DNA of 64,000 nucleotides from Pseudomonas sp. GD03919 (lineage in GTDB: Bacteria > Pseudomonadota > Gammaproteobacteria > Pseudomonadales > Pseudomonadaceae), in NCBI RefSeq assembly GCF_029814935.1, contig NZ_CP104582.1, forward strand, positions 1,488,001 through 1,552,000, written 5' to 3'. The notes under the pieces were generated by a model. It had not been told where the DNA came from and ran no database searches. It worked only from the letters and a program-made list of their open reading frames with translations. Positions 1 to 8,786 of the stretch are shown here, piece by piece. The translations under genes and the position numbers were made by a program. Numbering within the stretch: the stretch's first letter is position 1; each line of letters opens with the position of its first letter.

Positions 1-924
1 GTAGGCGCTTTCGGCCACGCCCAGACCCTGCATGCCGACCATCAGGCGCGCCGAGTTCATCATGGTGAACATGCAGCTCAGGCCCTTGTTCGGTTCGCCG
101 ATCAGCCAGCCTCTGGCGCCCTCGAAATTCATCACGCAGGTGGCCGAGCCCTTGATGCCCATCTTGTGTTCCAAGCCGCCACAGAACACCGGGTTGCGGC
201 TGCCATCCTCGAGGAACTTGGGCACCAGGAACAGGGAGATGCCTTTGACGCTGTCGGGTGCGTCCGGCAGCTTGGCCAGCACCAGATGGACGATGTTGTC
301 GACCAGGTCGTGTTCACCGCCGGTGATCCAGATCTTGGTGCCGGTGATGGCGTAGCTGCCGTCGGCCTGCGGCACGGCGCGGGTGCGGATCAGGCCGAGA
401 TCGGTACCGCATTGCGGTTCGGTCAGGCACATGGTGCCGGTCCACTCGCCGCTGATCAGGCGCGGCAGGTATTGCGCCTGCTGTTCAGGGGTGCCGTGGC
501 TGGTCAGGGCGTTGATGGCGCCGTGGGTCAGGCCCGGGTACATGCCCAGTGACAGGTTGGCCGAACAGGTCATTTCCTCGACCAGCATGTTCAGTACATG
601 TGGCAGACCCTGGCCACCAAACTCGGGTGTACAGGCCAGGGCTGTCCAGCCCCCTTCAGCAAACTGCTTATAGGCGGCCTTGAAGCCATCCGGGGTGCGT
701 ACGCTGCGGCTCTGCGGGTCGTACTGGCAGCCTTGCTTGTCGCCTGGGCCGTTCAGCGGTGCCAGCACGTTCTCGGCCAGCTTGGCAGCTTCTTCGAGAA
801 TCGCACCGCCAAGGTCAGCGCTGAGTTCACGGTGTTCGGGCAGGTTTTGCAGCTGGGTGTAGGCGTCGAGCAGTTCTTCGAACACGAAGTGCATGTCACG
901 CAGCGGAGCACGGTAGGACGGCAT
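1..924 (-). CDS. Acyl-CoA dehydrogenase, DmdC/FadE-like (3' end off window)
   Basis: First 308 codons of an acyl-CoA dehydrogenase; the C-terminal part lies beyond the left edge. It would carry out the FAD-dependent alpha,beta-dehydrogenation of an acyl-CoA. The start MPSYRAPLRDM is typical of the roughly 600-residue group that includes DmdC (3-methylthiopropanoyl-CoA dehydrogenase) and several Pseudomonas fatty acyl-CoA dehydrogenases. The flavin-domain motif CLTEPQCGTD falls near residue 165 and KIWITGGEHD near 200. The ATG at 924 is preceded by an AGGTAA ribosome site. A 10-bp inverted repeat lies just upstream (937-969) and may be an operator. The substrate cannot be told from this part; the family call is firm. 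Confidence 0.9.
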   Translation of the reverse strand, partial: MPSYRAPLRDMHFVFEELLDAYTQLQNLPEHRELSADLGGAILEEAAKLAENVLAPLNGPGDKQGCQYDPQSRSVRTPDGFKAAYKQFAEGGWTALACTPEFGGQGLPHVLNMLVEEMTCSANLSLGMYPGLTHGAINALTSHGTPEQQAQYLPRLISGEWTGTMCLTEPQCGTDLGLIRTRAVPQADGSYAITGTKIWITGGEHDLVDNIVHLVLAKLPDAPDSVKGISLFLVPKFLEDGSRNPVFCGGLEHKMGIKGSATCVMNFEGARGWLIGEPNKGLSCMFTMMNSARLMVGMQGLGVAESAY

Positions 925-1514
925 ATCGATTTACCTAAAGCTGTACAAGGATTTGTTGTGTACAGCTTTTGTATAGCTGTTTTTCTTCCTTTGCAAGCCC
1001 TTTTGAGCACGTTCGTGCAATGACTGCTGCGTCACGCATGGGGTTGTGCAGGCTGTACAGGTTTTGCCCGTCTCGAGGCGATAGTGCCCGACAGCGTCTC
1101 AGGTGTGCCCGGGCTCCCGGGGCGTGAGTGTGATCACCAACCACTGGCAGGTACTCGTTAAGCGTCCCGATTCCAGCCCCGCCATGCAGTACAGGGTTTC
1201 AAGGCCGGCGCCTCTCGCTAGTCAGGGCACGTTGCTACTCAGCTCCATGCGGCTGTCATCTGGCCGTTGAGGAAGGCACGATGGCATCGTCGTTAACCCC
1301 GTATCCCGGCTCGAGACATCACTGCGTCACGCGGATTGTCGATATCCCTGTCATGGGCCAAGGCATGGTTCTGCATGCCCAGGAGACCGCAGCAATTGAT
1401 TGATTGTCGGGCTGCGTGCCAGAACAACGCGCAGCTGTGGATTAAAAGCTGCGCCAGAAACTTGCATTCGGCCAGCCAGCTTCAAGAATGAAGGGACCGG
1501 ATCAGGATTTCAGC
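925..1514. other. Long intergenic region, no gene seen
   Basis: About 590 bases between the divergent acyl-CoA dehydrogenase and EAL genes. Apart from the inverted repeat at 937-969, I see no coding pattern, tRNA or terminator. It presumably holds the promoters of both genes. Confidence 0.5.
937..969. promoter_or_regulatory. Perfect 10-bp inverted repeat, candidate operator
   Basis: AAAGCTGTAC at 937-946 is matched by its exact reverse complement at 960-969 with a 13-base centre. It lies 13 to 45 bases upstream of the acyl-CoA dehydrogenase start. A related half-site (GTATAGCTGT, 971-980) follows. The position suits repressor binding, but no regulator can be named. Confidence 0.45.
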
Positions 1515-2876
1515 ATGCGATCACTCTCGAGCTTCGGCAGACGCTTTCGCCAACTCTGGCAGGGGGCTGACCTCGCGCTGGTCGGCCAGCGCCGTGAGCG
1601 ACGCATGCGCATGCTGGCCAGCCTGGTGATGATCGCGATGGGCTTGCTCTGGGGCGTGTTCTTTTCCTCGCGCGGCTACTGGGCGATTGTTGTCATGGAT
1701 GTTGGGATCATTCTCAGTGGTGTTGCGGTCTTCGCCCTGACCCTTGGCAACCGGGCACGCAGGGCCAACCTGATCCTGTTCAGCGCGCTGATTCTGGTGG
1801 TCGTCGCCTCGACCCTGTTGCTCGATCCCCCGACACTCACGGCGCCGCGTGCCACGCACCTGTATCTGCTGCCGGTGGCCGTGGGTGCCCTGATGGCTTT
1901 TCGTGACGATCCACTGTGGCTGCGGTACGGCGTCTCGCTGCTCTGTCTGCTGCTATTCGTCGCGTTGGCGGCGTCGAACTGGCGGCCAACCGATCTTTAC
2001 GCATTGCCCGATGATGTAAGGCGCATTGGCTCATGGTTGCAGGCAGGCGTAGCCATGGCGCTGTTCTTCCTGCTTTTGCACATTCTGCAGAGTGATACCG
2101 CCGAGCGTTCCGAACTGGACCGTGACTTGCGCGCCGCCATTCGCGAGCAGCAGTTCGTGCTGTATTACCAGCCCCAGCTCAATGCTGCCGGGCAGGTCAT
2201 TGGTGCGGAAACGTTGATCCGCTGGCAGCATCCGCAGCGCGGGCTGCTGGCGCCTGGCGAGTTTATCGATCACGCCGAGAATACCGGGCTGATCATCCCC
2301 ATCGGTCAGTGGGTGCTGGAACAGACGGCCGCGCGCCTGCGACAGTGGCGAGAGGATGTGCTGTTCGGCGACCTGAGTCTGGCGGTCAACATCAGCCAGC
2401 GACAGTTTTCTCAGGGCAGTTTCGTGGCCGAGATTCTTGGCCTGATCGAGCGCCACGGCATCGATGCGCAGCGGCTGGAACTGGAACTGACCGAGACGCT
2501 GATCGTGCGTGACATGGAAGATCTGACGCGCAAGATGAGCGCCCTCGTCGAGCAGGGCGTGCGTTTCTCGCTGGATGACTTCGGCACCGGCTTTTCTTCC
2601 CTGAGTCACCTCAAGCGCCTGCCACTGAGCAAGCTGAAGATCGACCGTTCATTCATCTGCGATGTGCTCACCGATACCAATAGTGAGACCATCGTGCGTA
2701 CGGTCATCGCCCTGGGCCAGAGCATGGGCATGACGGTGATCGCCGAAGGCGTGGAAACCGAGGCGCAACGGCGCTTTCTGGCGAACAACGGCTGCAGCCA
2801 GTTCCAGGGTTACCTGCTCGGTCGGCCGATGCCGTTGACGGATTTCTGCGCCTTCGTGCAGCGCCACAACGGCTGA
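1515..2876 (+). CDS. Membrane-anchored EAL-domain protein (c-di-GMP phosphodiesterase-like)
   Basis: 453 residues. The N-terminal part (about residues 30-190) has several hydrophobic segments, so it is probably a membrane sensor. The rest is an EAL domain that would hydrolyse cyclic di-GMP to pGpG in the cytoplasm. The signature Glu is in ETLIRWQHP (EAL reads ETL). Other recognised EAL elements are [35 protein letters not shown] and VIAEGVET. These keep the metal and catalytic residues, so activity is plausible. No GGDEF domain is present. An in-frame ATG at 1488 exists, but the ATG at 1515 has AGGA at a proper distance and is preferred. It stands alone. Confidence 0.85.
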   Translation: MRSLSSFGRRFRQLWQGADLALVGQRRERRMRMLASLVMIAMGLLWGVFFSSRGYWAIVVMDVGIILSGVAVFALTLGNRARRANLILFSALILVVVASTLLLDPPTLTAPRATHLYLLPVAVGALMAFRDDPLWLRYGVSLLCLLLFVALAASNWRPTDLYALPDDVRRIGSWLQAGVAMALFFLLLHILQSDTAERSELDRDLRAAIREQQFVLYYQPQLNAAGQVIGAETLIRWQHPQRGLLAPGEFIDHAENTGLIIPIGQWVLEQTAARLRQWREDVLFGDLSLAVNISQRQFSQGSFVAEILGLIERHGIDAQRLELELTETLIVRDMEDLTRKMSALVEQGVRFSLDDFGTGFSSLSHLKRLPLSKLKIDRSFICDVLTDTNSETIVRTVIALGQSMGMTVIAEGVETEAQRRFLANNGCSQFQGYLLGRPMPLTDFCAFVQRHNG

Positions 2877-3094
2877 ATCGATCCTCCGTCCATCCAGCGC
2901 CATTGCTTCGAGTGAACTCCGGACAATGGCGCAATGTCTGTCTGCTGTCGGCCCGTACCGACAGGAATAGATGGCTATTGGCCGCTACTGTGGCGTCTTC
3001 GTCGCTGAACCTGTCTGGATCATGCTCATGCATGGGGTCGTCATCGTTCATCCCGTTCGCCGGGTTCGTCTGACTGCCATGTGAAGATCGCCCC

Positions 3095-3751
3095 ATGTTC
3101 TTATCTCCTTACGCTCCACTTCAATCCCGCTTTCTCGGCGCCTGCCTGCTGCTCGGTGGCCTGCTCGGCGGCGCACAATCGACCCTTGCTGAAGAGGCCG
3201 CCAGTAACCAGCGCTGGGTCAGTGACAGCCTCAATACCTACGTGCGCAGCGGCCCTACCGATGGCTACCGGATTGTCGGCACCCTGGTGTCCGGGGAAAA
3301 AGTCGAGCTGTTGCGCACCCAGGGCGACTACAGCCAGGTGCGTGGCGCCAGCGGCAGTACGGTATGGATTCCCAGTCGCGACCTGCAATCGGTACCCGGT
3401 CAGGCCGAGCGACTGCCGCAACTGGAGCAGAAAGTCGCCGACCTCACGGCTGAACTCAAAGGCATCGACGATGCCTGGAAGGCGCGTGTGCAAGGCATGC
3501 AGGAAACCCTCGACACCCGCAAGAAGCTTATCGATGAACTGCAGGCCGCGCGTGGCGCGCTGGATGCCGAACTGACCACCACCCGTTCGCAACTGCGCGA
3601 TGCCCAGGCGCAACTGGGTGAAGAACAGCAGCAGGTGCTGATGCGCTACATGGCCTATGGCGGCAGCATCGCCGGTGCCGGGTTGCTGCTTGGGTTGATT
3701 CTGCCGACCATGCTGCGGGTCAAGCGCAAGCGTAACGATCAGTGGGTGTGA
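3095..3751 (+). CDS. YgiM-like SH3-domain protein (TIGR04211 type)
   Basis: 218 residues. The order is an N-terminal signal peptide (about 1-32, ending near TLAEEA), a bacterial SH3 domain (about 40-105, with YVRSGPTDGYRIVGTL and WIPSRDLQ), a long heptad-like coiled coil (about 108-180), one transmembrane helix (about 187-208) and a basic C-terminal tail (RVKRKRNDQW). This is the layout of E. coli YgiM and the TIGR04211 family, envelope proteins of unproven role. The ATG at 3095 has only a weak ribosome site, but the signal peptide fits this start. Confidence 0.8.
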   Translation: MFLSPYAPLQSRFLGACLLLGGLLGGAQSTLAEEAASNQRWVSDSLNTYVRSGPTDGYRIVGTLVSGEKVELLRTQGDYSQVRGASGSTVWIPSRDLQSVPGQAERLPQLEQKVADLTAELKGIDDAWKARVQGMQETLDTRKKLIDELQAARGALDAELTTTRSQLRDAQAQLGEEQQQVLMRYMAYGGSIAGAGLLLGLILPTMLRVKRKRNDQWV

Positions 3752-3752
3752 T

Positions 3753-4928
3753 TCATCCGGTGCGTGCCGTCAGATGCCGGGCAATGCCCTTCTTCAGTGG
3801 CAGCAGGCCCTGCGCTACGCGCAGCCCGGCGCCGCGCAGCAGGCGGGCGGGCAGGTGATCGCTGGTGTACAGCTCCACCAGCAGGTTGGTGGCCTGATAC
3901 AGCGGCCAGGTGGCCAGTCGCAACTGGCGCTCGTAGCGCGCCAGCGGCGCGCCTGCGCCGATGTCCTGGCCTTTGCCATGCGCGGCGAGCAGCGTGTCGC
4001 TGAGCAACTGCACGCCGGTCAGGCCGAAGTTGAAGCCATGCGCGGTGACCGGATGCATGCCGACCGCAGCATCGCCGAGCAGGGCGCTGCGGTTGCCGAC
4101 CATGCGCCGCGCGTAGGCACCTACCAGCGGATAGGCGTGGCGGCTGCTGACCAGCTGCATGGCGCCCAGGCGGCGCTCGAAGCGCCGTTCCATCTCGCGG
4201 GCGAAGATCGCTGCGTCCAGTTGCTGCAGGCGTTCGATCTCGCGCGGCGGCAGAGTCAGCACCACCGAGGATTGCCGGCCATTGAGCGGCAGCAGGGCCA
4301 GGGTCTGGCCGTAGCCGAACCATTCCCAGGCCACCTGCTGGTGGTCGTGCTCGTGCTGCATGCGGCACACCAGCATGGTCTTGCCGAAGTCCTTGAGCTG
4401 CGCGCCGATGCCGAGCTGGCGGCGCGTCTCCGAGAAACGGCTGTCGGCAGCGACCAGCAGGCGCGGTTGCAGCACCTGGCCGTCCTGCAGCACCAGTTTC
4501 ACCTCGTTCTGGCGTTGCTCGATGGCGCGCACGCTGGTTTCGCACAGCAATTGCACATCGGCGCAGTCGCTGACCGCCTGACAGGCGGCGCGGCGAATGG
4601 CCTGGTTGGCCACCAGATGGCCGAGTCGCTCGGCACCGGCCTGTTCGGCGCGAATCTTCAGGGCGAACAGCGAAGGGCCGTTGAACACCTGGGCGTCGCG
4701 CAGCACGGCGATGTCTTCGCCGGGCAAGCGTGCCCACAGGCCGAGGCGTTCGAGCAGGGCCTGCGAGCCATGGGTGAGGGCGATCTCGCGGCCGTCGAAC
4801 GCCGGTTCGGCCAGGGCCTGCTCGGCCTGACGCTCCAGCACGACGATGGACAGACCCTGCCCGGACAGGGCGCGGGCCAGGCACAGGCCGGCTGGGCCTG
4901 CGCCGACGATGACGATATCGGGTGACAT
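3753..4928 (-). CDS. ubiM: 5-demethoxyubiquinol hydroxylase UbiM (FAD monooxygenase)
   Basis: 391 residues; a flavin monooxygenase of the UbiH/UbiI/Coq6 class that hydroxylates the quinone ring in ubiquinone synthesis. Visible motifs are the FAD dinucleotide fold near the N-terminus (IVIVGAGPAGLCLARAL), FDGREIALTH, VAADSRFSETRRQLG, DFGKTMLVCRM, and the second FAD motif ALLGDAAVGMHPVTAHGFN near residue 280. The wording around FDGREIALTH and SRFSETRR matches UbiM better than UbiH, UbiI or UbiF as I remember them. The ATG at 4928 is chosen because GGAGAG lies seven bases upstream; an ATG 15 bases further up lacks this. A GTAGGGCGGG-type repeat lies in the upstream gap. Its 3' end nearly abuts the convergent SH3 gene. 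Confidence 0.78.
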   Translation of the reverse strand: MSPDIVIVGAGPAGLCLARALSGQGLSIVVLERQAEQALAEPAFDGREIALTHGSQALLERLGLWARLPGEDIAVLRDAQVFNGPSLFALKIRAEQAGAERLGHLVANQAIRRAACQAVSDCADVQLLCETSVRAIEQRQNEVKLVLQDGQVLQPRLLVAADSRFSETRRQLGIGAQLKDFGKTMLVCRMQHEHDHQQVAWEWFGYGQTLALLPLNGRQSSVVLTLPPREIERLQQLDAAIFAREMERRFERRLGAMQLVSSRHAYPLVGAYARRMVGNRSALLGDAAVGMHPVTAHGFNFGLTGVQLLSDTLLAAHGKGQDIGAGAPLARYERQLRLATWPLYQATNLLVELYTSDHLPARLLRGAGLRVAQGLLPLKKGIARHLTARTG

Positions 4929-4954
4929 GCTGCAGCTCTCCATGCGGATGACCA

Positions 4955-4975
4955 GTAGGGCGGGTGAAACCCGCC
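4955..4975. repeat. GTAGGGCGGG-type short palindromic repeat
   Basis: GTAGGGCGGG-TGAAA-CCCGCC, an inverted repeat of the family also seen at 10070, 15648, 27261, 27360 and 32506. Confidence 0.6.
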
Positions 4976-5083
4976 ATGCGCCGGTGCGAGTCTAGGTCGC
5001 AGCAACGCCGCCGATATTGTCCGGGATCATGCCGAGGGCTGAATCTGTTGTGCGGGTCGAGGGCTATGGGTTGGCATTAAATA

Positions 5084-5098
5084 TTGTTGTTATTACAA
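5084..5098. promoter_or_regulatory. HexR-type operator, distal (TTGT-N7-ACAA)
   Basis: TTGTTGTTATTACAA fits the Pseudomonas HexR consensus TTGT-N7/8-ACAA. HexR is the KDPG-responsive repressor of zwf, edd and glk-type operons. A second copy lies 63 bases downstream, ahead of glk. Confidence 0.55.
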
Positions 5099-5146
5099 CT
5101 TTTGCTGGCTTGATAGGCGTTATTTTCGGGTTTAATGTGGTGCGCG

Positions 5147-5161
5147 TTGTCTGAAATACAA
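5147..5161. promoter_or_regulatory. HexR-type operator, proximal (TTGT-N7-ACAA)
   Basis: TTGTCTGAAATACAA, the second match to TTGT-N7-ACAA in the AT-rich glk promoter region. The spacing of 63 bases, about six helical turns, would put both sites on the same DNA face. Confidence 0.55.
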
Positions 5162-5250
5162 AAATAATTCGGGTTTGGAGTCGATGCCATGCATCCTCAC
5201 TTTTCTGCAGTTGCCGATCAGCGAACGGCCTTCGCTCAGGAGACATTCTC

Positions 5251-6237
5251 ATGAAACTGGCTCTGGTCGGCGATATCGGTGGTACCAACGCACGCTTTGC
5301 CCTGTGGCGTGACGAGCAACTGGAGGCGGTGCAGGTTCTGCCGACCGCCGATTTCGCAGGGCCGGAACAGGCCATCGTCGCCTATCTGCAGGCCCATGGG
5401 CTGCCGCTGGGTTCCATCGGTTCAGTGTGCCTGGCCTGCGCCGGGCCGGTCAGCGGTGATCTGTTTCGTTTCACCAACAATCACTGGCGTATCGACCGCA
5501 TGGCGTTCTGCGAGGCGTTGCAGATCGACCGCTTGCTGATGATCAACGACTTCTCAGCCATGGCCCTGGGCATGACCCGTCTGGCCGAGCATGAGCGAGT
5601 GCCGGTATGCCCAGGCGAGGCGCAGGCAGACCGTCCGGTGCTGGTAATCGGTGCCGGTACCGGCCTGGGTGTTGGAACGTTGCTGGAGCAGGCTGACGGG
5701 CGTTGGCTGGTGTTGCCGGGCGAGGGTGGGCATGTCGACCTGCCCATCGGCAGCCCGCGTGAGGCCGAGCTTTGGCAGATTCTTTATCGGCAACTGGGCC
5801 ATGTACGCGCCGAGGACGTGCTCAGCGGCAATGGCCTGCTGGTGCTGTATCGGGCCATCTGTGAGCTGGATGGGCAGCCGCCGCAGCACGATACGCCGGC
5901 TGCGGTCAGTGCTGCCGGCCTGGCCGGCGAGCCGGTGGCTGCCGAGGTGCTGGAGCAGTTCAGCGTCTGGCTCGGGCGCGTTGCCGGCAACAATGTGCTG
6001 ACGCTGGGCGCGCGTGGCGGCGTCTACATCGTCGGCGGTGTGGTGCCGCGTTTTGCCGAGCGTTTTCTCGCCAGTGGTTTTGCCAAGAGTTTGCGCGACA
6101 AGGGCTGCATGAGCCATTACCTTGACGGCATTCCGGTGTGGCTGGTGACGGCCGAGTACCCCGGCCTGATCGGCGCCGGCGTGGCTTTGCAACAGGCGTC
6201 GGAGCGTTGGCCGGATGCAATCCGGGAGAACCCTTGA
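5251..6237 (+). CDS. glk: Glucokinase
   Basis: 328 residues. It phosphorylates cytoplasmic glucose to glucose-6-phosphate for the Entner-Doudoroff route. The ATP/sugar fold motifs are visible: VGDIGGTNARFAL at the start, MINDFSAMALG near residue 95, VIGAGTGLGVG near 132, PGEGGHVDLPIG near 157 and EDVLSGNGL near 185. The start has AGGAGA upstream. In P. aeruginosa and P. putida glk lies between edd and gltR; here edd is missing upstream and glk has its own AT-rich promoter with two HexR-type sites. The last residues (PDAIRENP) are encoded inside an interspersed repeat, so the natural C-terminus has probably been replaced. It is otherwise intact. Confidence 0.92.
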   Translation: MKLALVGDIGGTNARFALWRDEQLEAVQVLPTADFAGPEQAIVAYLQAHGLPLGSIGSVCLACAGPVSGDLFRFTNNHWRIDRMAFCEALQIDRLLMINDFSAMALGMTRLAEHERVPVCPGEAQADRPVLVIGAGTGLGVGTLLEQADGRWLVLPGEGGHVDLPIGSPREAELWQILYRQLGHVRAEDVLSGNGLLVLYRAICELDGQPPQHDTPAAVSAAGLAGEPVAAEVLEQFSVWLGRVAGNNVLTLGARGGVYIVGGVVPRFAERFLASGFAKSLRDKGCMSHYLDGIPVWLVTAEYPGLIGAGVALQQASERWPDAIRENP

Positions 6238-6266
6238 TAGACCCCCCGGATTTCATCCGGGCTGCA
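6211..6266. repeat. GTAGCCCGG-type repeat overlapping the glk 3' end
   Basis: CCGGATGCAATCCGGG and CCCCGGATTTCATCCGGG arms facing each other, as in the copies at 15678, 15850, 17422 and 35581. It supplies the last glk codons and the stop. Confidence 0.75.
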
Positions 6267-6271
6267 CAGCC

Positions 6272-6284
6272 ATAACAACAAAGG
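6272..6284 (+). promoter_or_regulatory. A-rich Hfq/Crc-type motif in the gltR leader
   Basis: ATAACAACAAAGG overlaps the ribosome site of gltR and fits the AANAANAA pattern bound by Hfq with Crc in pseudomonads for catabolite repression. Confidence 0.45.
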
Positions 6285-6293
6285 TGGCGGACC

Positions 6294-7028
6294 ATGAGCC
6301 TGCCCGGCAAATCGATTCTGTTGGTCGATGACGACCAGGAGATTCGCGAACTGCTCGAGACCTACCTGAGCCGCGTCGGCTTTCAGGTGCGCGCCGTGGC
6401 CGACGGCGCCGCCTTCCGCCAGAGCCTGTGTGCGGAATCGGCCGACCTGGTCATCCTCGACGTGATGCTGCCCGACGAGGACGGCTTCAGCCTGTGCCGC
6501 TGGGTGCGTGAACACCAGCGCTTCGCCCAGGTGCCGGTGATCATGCTCACCGCCAGCTCCGACGAGGCCGACCGCGTGATCGGCCTGGAGCTGGGTGCCG
6601 ATGACTACCTCGGCAAGCCGTTCAGCCCGCGCGAATTGCTGGCGCGGATCAAGGCCTTGCTGCGCCGCGCGCAATTCACTCAGGAGCGCAGCGGCGAGGT
6701 GCTGGCCTTCGACGACTGGCGTCTGGACATGGTCAGTCACCGGCTGTTTCACCGTGACGGCGAGGAGGTGATCCTGTCCGGCGCCGACTTCGCCTTGCTC
6801 AAGCTGTTTCTCGATCACCCGCAGCAGATTCTCGACCGTGACACCATCGGCAATGCCACCCGTGGCCCTGAGGTGATGCCGCTGGAGCGCATCGTCGACA
6901 TGGCGGTGAGCCGTCTGCGTTAGCGCCTGCGTGACACCGACAAGCCGCCACGGCTGATTCGCACCGTGCGCGGCAGCGGCTATCAACTGGCGGCCACGGT
7001 CAGCCTGCAGGCCGGCGATGGGCGTTAA
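6294..7028 (+). pseudogene. gltR: Response regulator GltR, interrupted by an amber codon
   Basis: OmpR-type response regulator of the glucose uptake genes. The receiver domain is intact (VDDDQE acidic pocket, phospho-Asp in LVILDVMLPDEDG, Lys in GKPFSPREL). The DNA-binding domain starts near residue 135. Codon 210 (6921-6923) is TAG. Reading on in the same frame gives RLRDTDKPPRLIRTVRGSGY, the standard end of OmpR-family winged helices, up to TAA at 7026. The amber therefore stands where the family usually has a Gln (CAG) and removes 34 residues, including the wing hairpin. The truncated 209-residue product would keep the recognition helix but probably not bind DNA well. The end overlaps gltS by 11 bases, the normal arrangement. 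Confidence 0.85.
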
Positions 7029-8446
7029 CCCGCGGCGCTGGCTGCCGCGCTCGCTGCTGGGGCGCATGCTGCTGCTCACCCTGCTGGCGATCCTCGCGGC
7101 GCAGACCCTGTCCAGCGTCATCTGGCTGTCGCAACTGCGCGCCACCCAGCTCGAAGGCCTGGTGACCACGGCGCGCAGCCTGGCGCATTCGATGTCGGCC
7201 AGCGTGCGTTACTTCCGTTCGCTGCCAGTGAATTATCGGCCGCTGGTGCTCGACCAGTTGCGCAGCATGGGCGGTACGCGCTTCGTAGTCAGCCTCAACG
7301 ACCGACCGCTGCAGATGAAGTTGCTGCCGACCACGCCGCGCAAGCAGGCGGTGACCGAATCGGTGACCGAGGTGCTGCGCCAGGCGCTGGGCAATGCCGC
7401 CGACATTTCGGTGACCTTCGTCAGCCCGGATGATCTGCGCATCTTTAACGGCGGCCTGAAGCTCGACGAACTGCCACGTTCCTGGGCGCACTATGCGCTG
7501 ACCCTGGAGCCGGTCAATCCTCCGGTGCTGGTGACGCAGATCCAGCTGGCACCCGGGGAGTGGCTGTACATCGCCTCGCTGCTGCCGGAGCCTTACACCA
7601 GTCTGGAGGAACCCATCCTGCCTGCCCAGCAGCTGTGGTTCATTCTCCTGACCACGGCCTTCCTGCTGCTGTTCATCGGCTTGCTGGTGCACCTGCAGAG
7701 TCGCCCGCTCAAGCGCCTGGCACGCACCGCGCGGCACCTGTCGCTGGGCGCCGAGGTGGAGCCGGTGGCCGAGGGCGGCGGTCGCGAGGTGGTAGAGGTG
7801 GCCCGCGCGTTCAACGCCATGCGCGAACGCATCAGCCGCTACCTGACCGAGCGCAGCCAGTTGTTCAGCGCCATTTCCCATGACCTGCGCACACCCATCA
7901 CGCGCTTGCGCCTGCGTGTCGAACTGCTCGACGACGAAAGCCTGCAAAGCAAGTTCGGCCGCGACCTGGACGATCTGGAGCTGCTGGTCAAAGGCGCGCT
8001 GCAATGCGTGAAGGACACCGACATCCACGAGAACATCGAGCCGGTTGACCTCAACCACCTGCTGCATGGGTTGACCGAACCCTACCTCAGCTCGGGCCGG
8101 GTCACCCTCGACGGCGCAGCGCGTGATCTGTATCCCGGCAAGCCGCTGTATCGGCAACCTGCTGGACAACGCCCTGAAGTACGGCGAGCGCGCACACCTG
8201 CACATCGAGGACGACGCCGAGGCGTTCGTCCTGCATGTCGATGACGAGGGGCCGGGCGTGCCCGAGCAGAAGCTCGAACAGGTGTTCGAACCGCATTTTC
8301 GCCTGGCCAGCCAGCAGCAGGGCTACGGCATGGGGCTCGGCATTGCACGCAACCTGGCGCACAGCCACGGCGGCGAGCTGAGCCTGCGTAACCTGCGCGA
8401 TGGAGGGCTGCGCGTCACCCTCTGGCTGCCGCGCCAGAGCCGTTGA
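7018..8446 (+). pseudogene. gltS: Sensor kinase GltS/GtrS, frameshifted
   Basis: Membrane histidine kinase partner of GltR. Frame one (from 7018) encodes two transmembrane segments around a periplasmic domain, a HAMP region and the phospho-acceptor helix FSAISHDLRTPITRLR. After YPGKPL near 8140 this frame runs into nonsense and ends at 8244. The ATPase half continues in another frame: RCIGNLLDNALKYG (N box), DDEGPGVPEQKLEQVFE (G1), GYGMGLGIARNLAHSHGG (G2), ending at 8446. The frame change equals loss of 14 bases (mod 3) between two CGCTG-like repeats, if the ancestor read PGKPLALKRCIGN as expected. The H-box and ATPase domain are separated, so no active kinase can be made from one frame. Confidence 0.85.
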
Positions 8447-8586
8447 GAACCTATTCACGATCTGCTGCGCGTCGGCTCTGCTGCGTTAAAAACAGGCTCG
8501 GACTGCTCATTTACAGCGCGTAAACTCCGCGTCCTCGCCTGTTTTTGCCTTGCATAGCTCTAGCTCGCGAGATCGTGAACAGGCTC
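8447..8586. repeat. 140-bp palindromic element, MITE-like
   Basis: It begins directly after the gltS stop. The ends form a 17-bp imperfect inverted repeat (GAACCTATTCACGATCT with AGATCGTGAACAGGCTC). Inside are AAAAACAGGC/GCCTGTTTTT (8488-8497 and 8537-8546) and a small TTTAC/GTAAA stem. No coding potential. Confidence 0.65.
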
Positions 8587-8758
8587 TGCGCGCACCCGTG
8601 AGCACTGCGGCCAAAGCGCAGCGCGCGCCGCTGCGCTGCATGTCACCGGCTCGCGGCGCTTTGTAACGACCTGGTGACTTTCCAATACCCTTTGTTACCC
8701 CTGCCACATTGGGGGCTGGGTAGACTCGTTCGCAATGCAAGCACCACGACTTGCTCGC

Positions 8759-8774
8759 AAATAACAACAACAAG
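8759..8774 (+). promoter_or_regulatory. A-rich Hfq/Crc-type motif in the gtsA leader
   Basis: AAATAACAACAACAAGG-like run ending in the AAGG ribosome site of gtsA. It fits the AANAANAA catabolite-repression motif; sugar transporter leaders are known Crc/Hfq targets in Pseudomonas. Confidence 0.5.
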
Positions 8775-8786
8775 GTATCCGTTCCC

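Noticed and set aside
2704-3096. 130-codon minus-strand frame between the EAL and SH3 genes
   Set aside because: Partly antisense to the EAL gene; composition and lack of a ribosome site give no support.
6921-6923. Amber codon in gltR read as pyrrolysine or programmed readthrough
   Set aside because: No pyl genes or readthrough context visible; a simple CAG-to-TAG change is enough.
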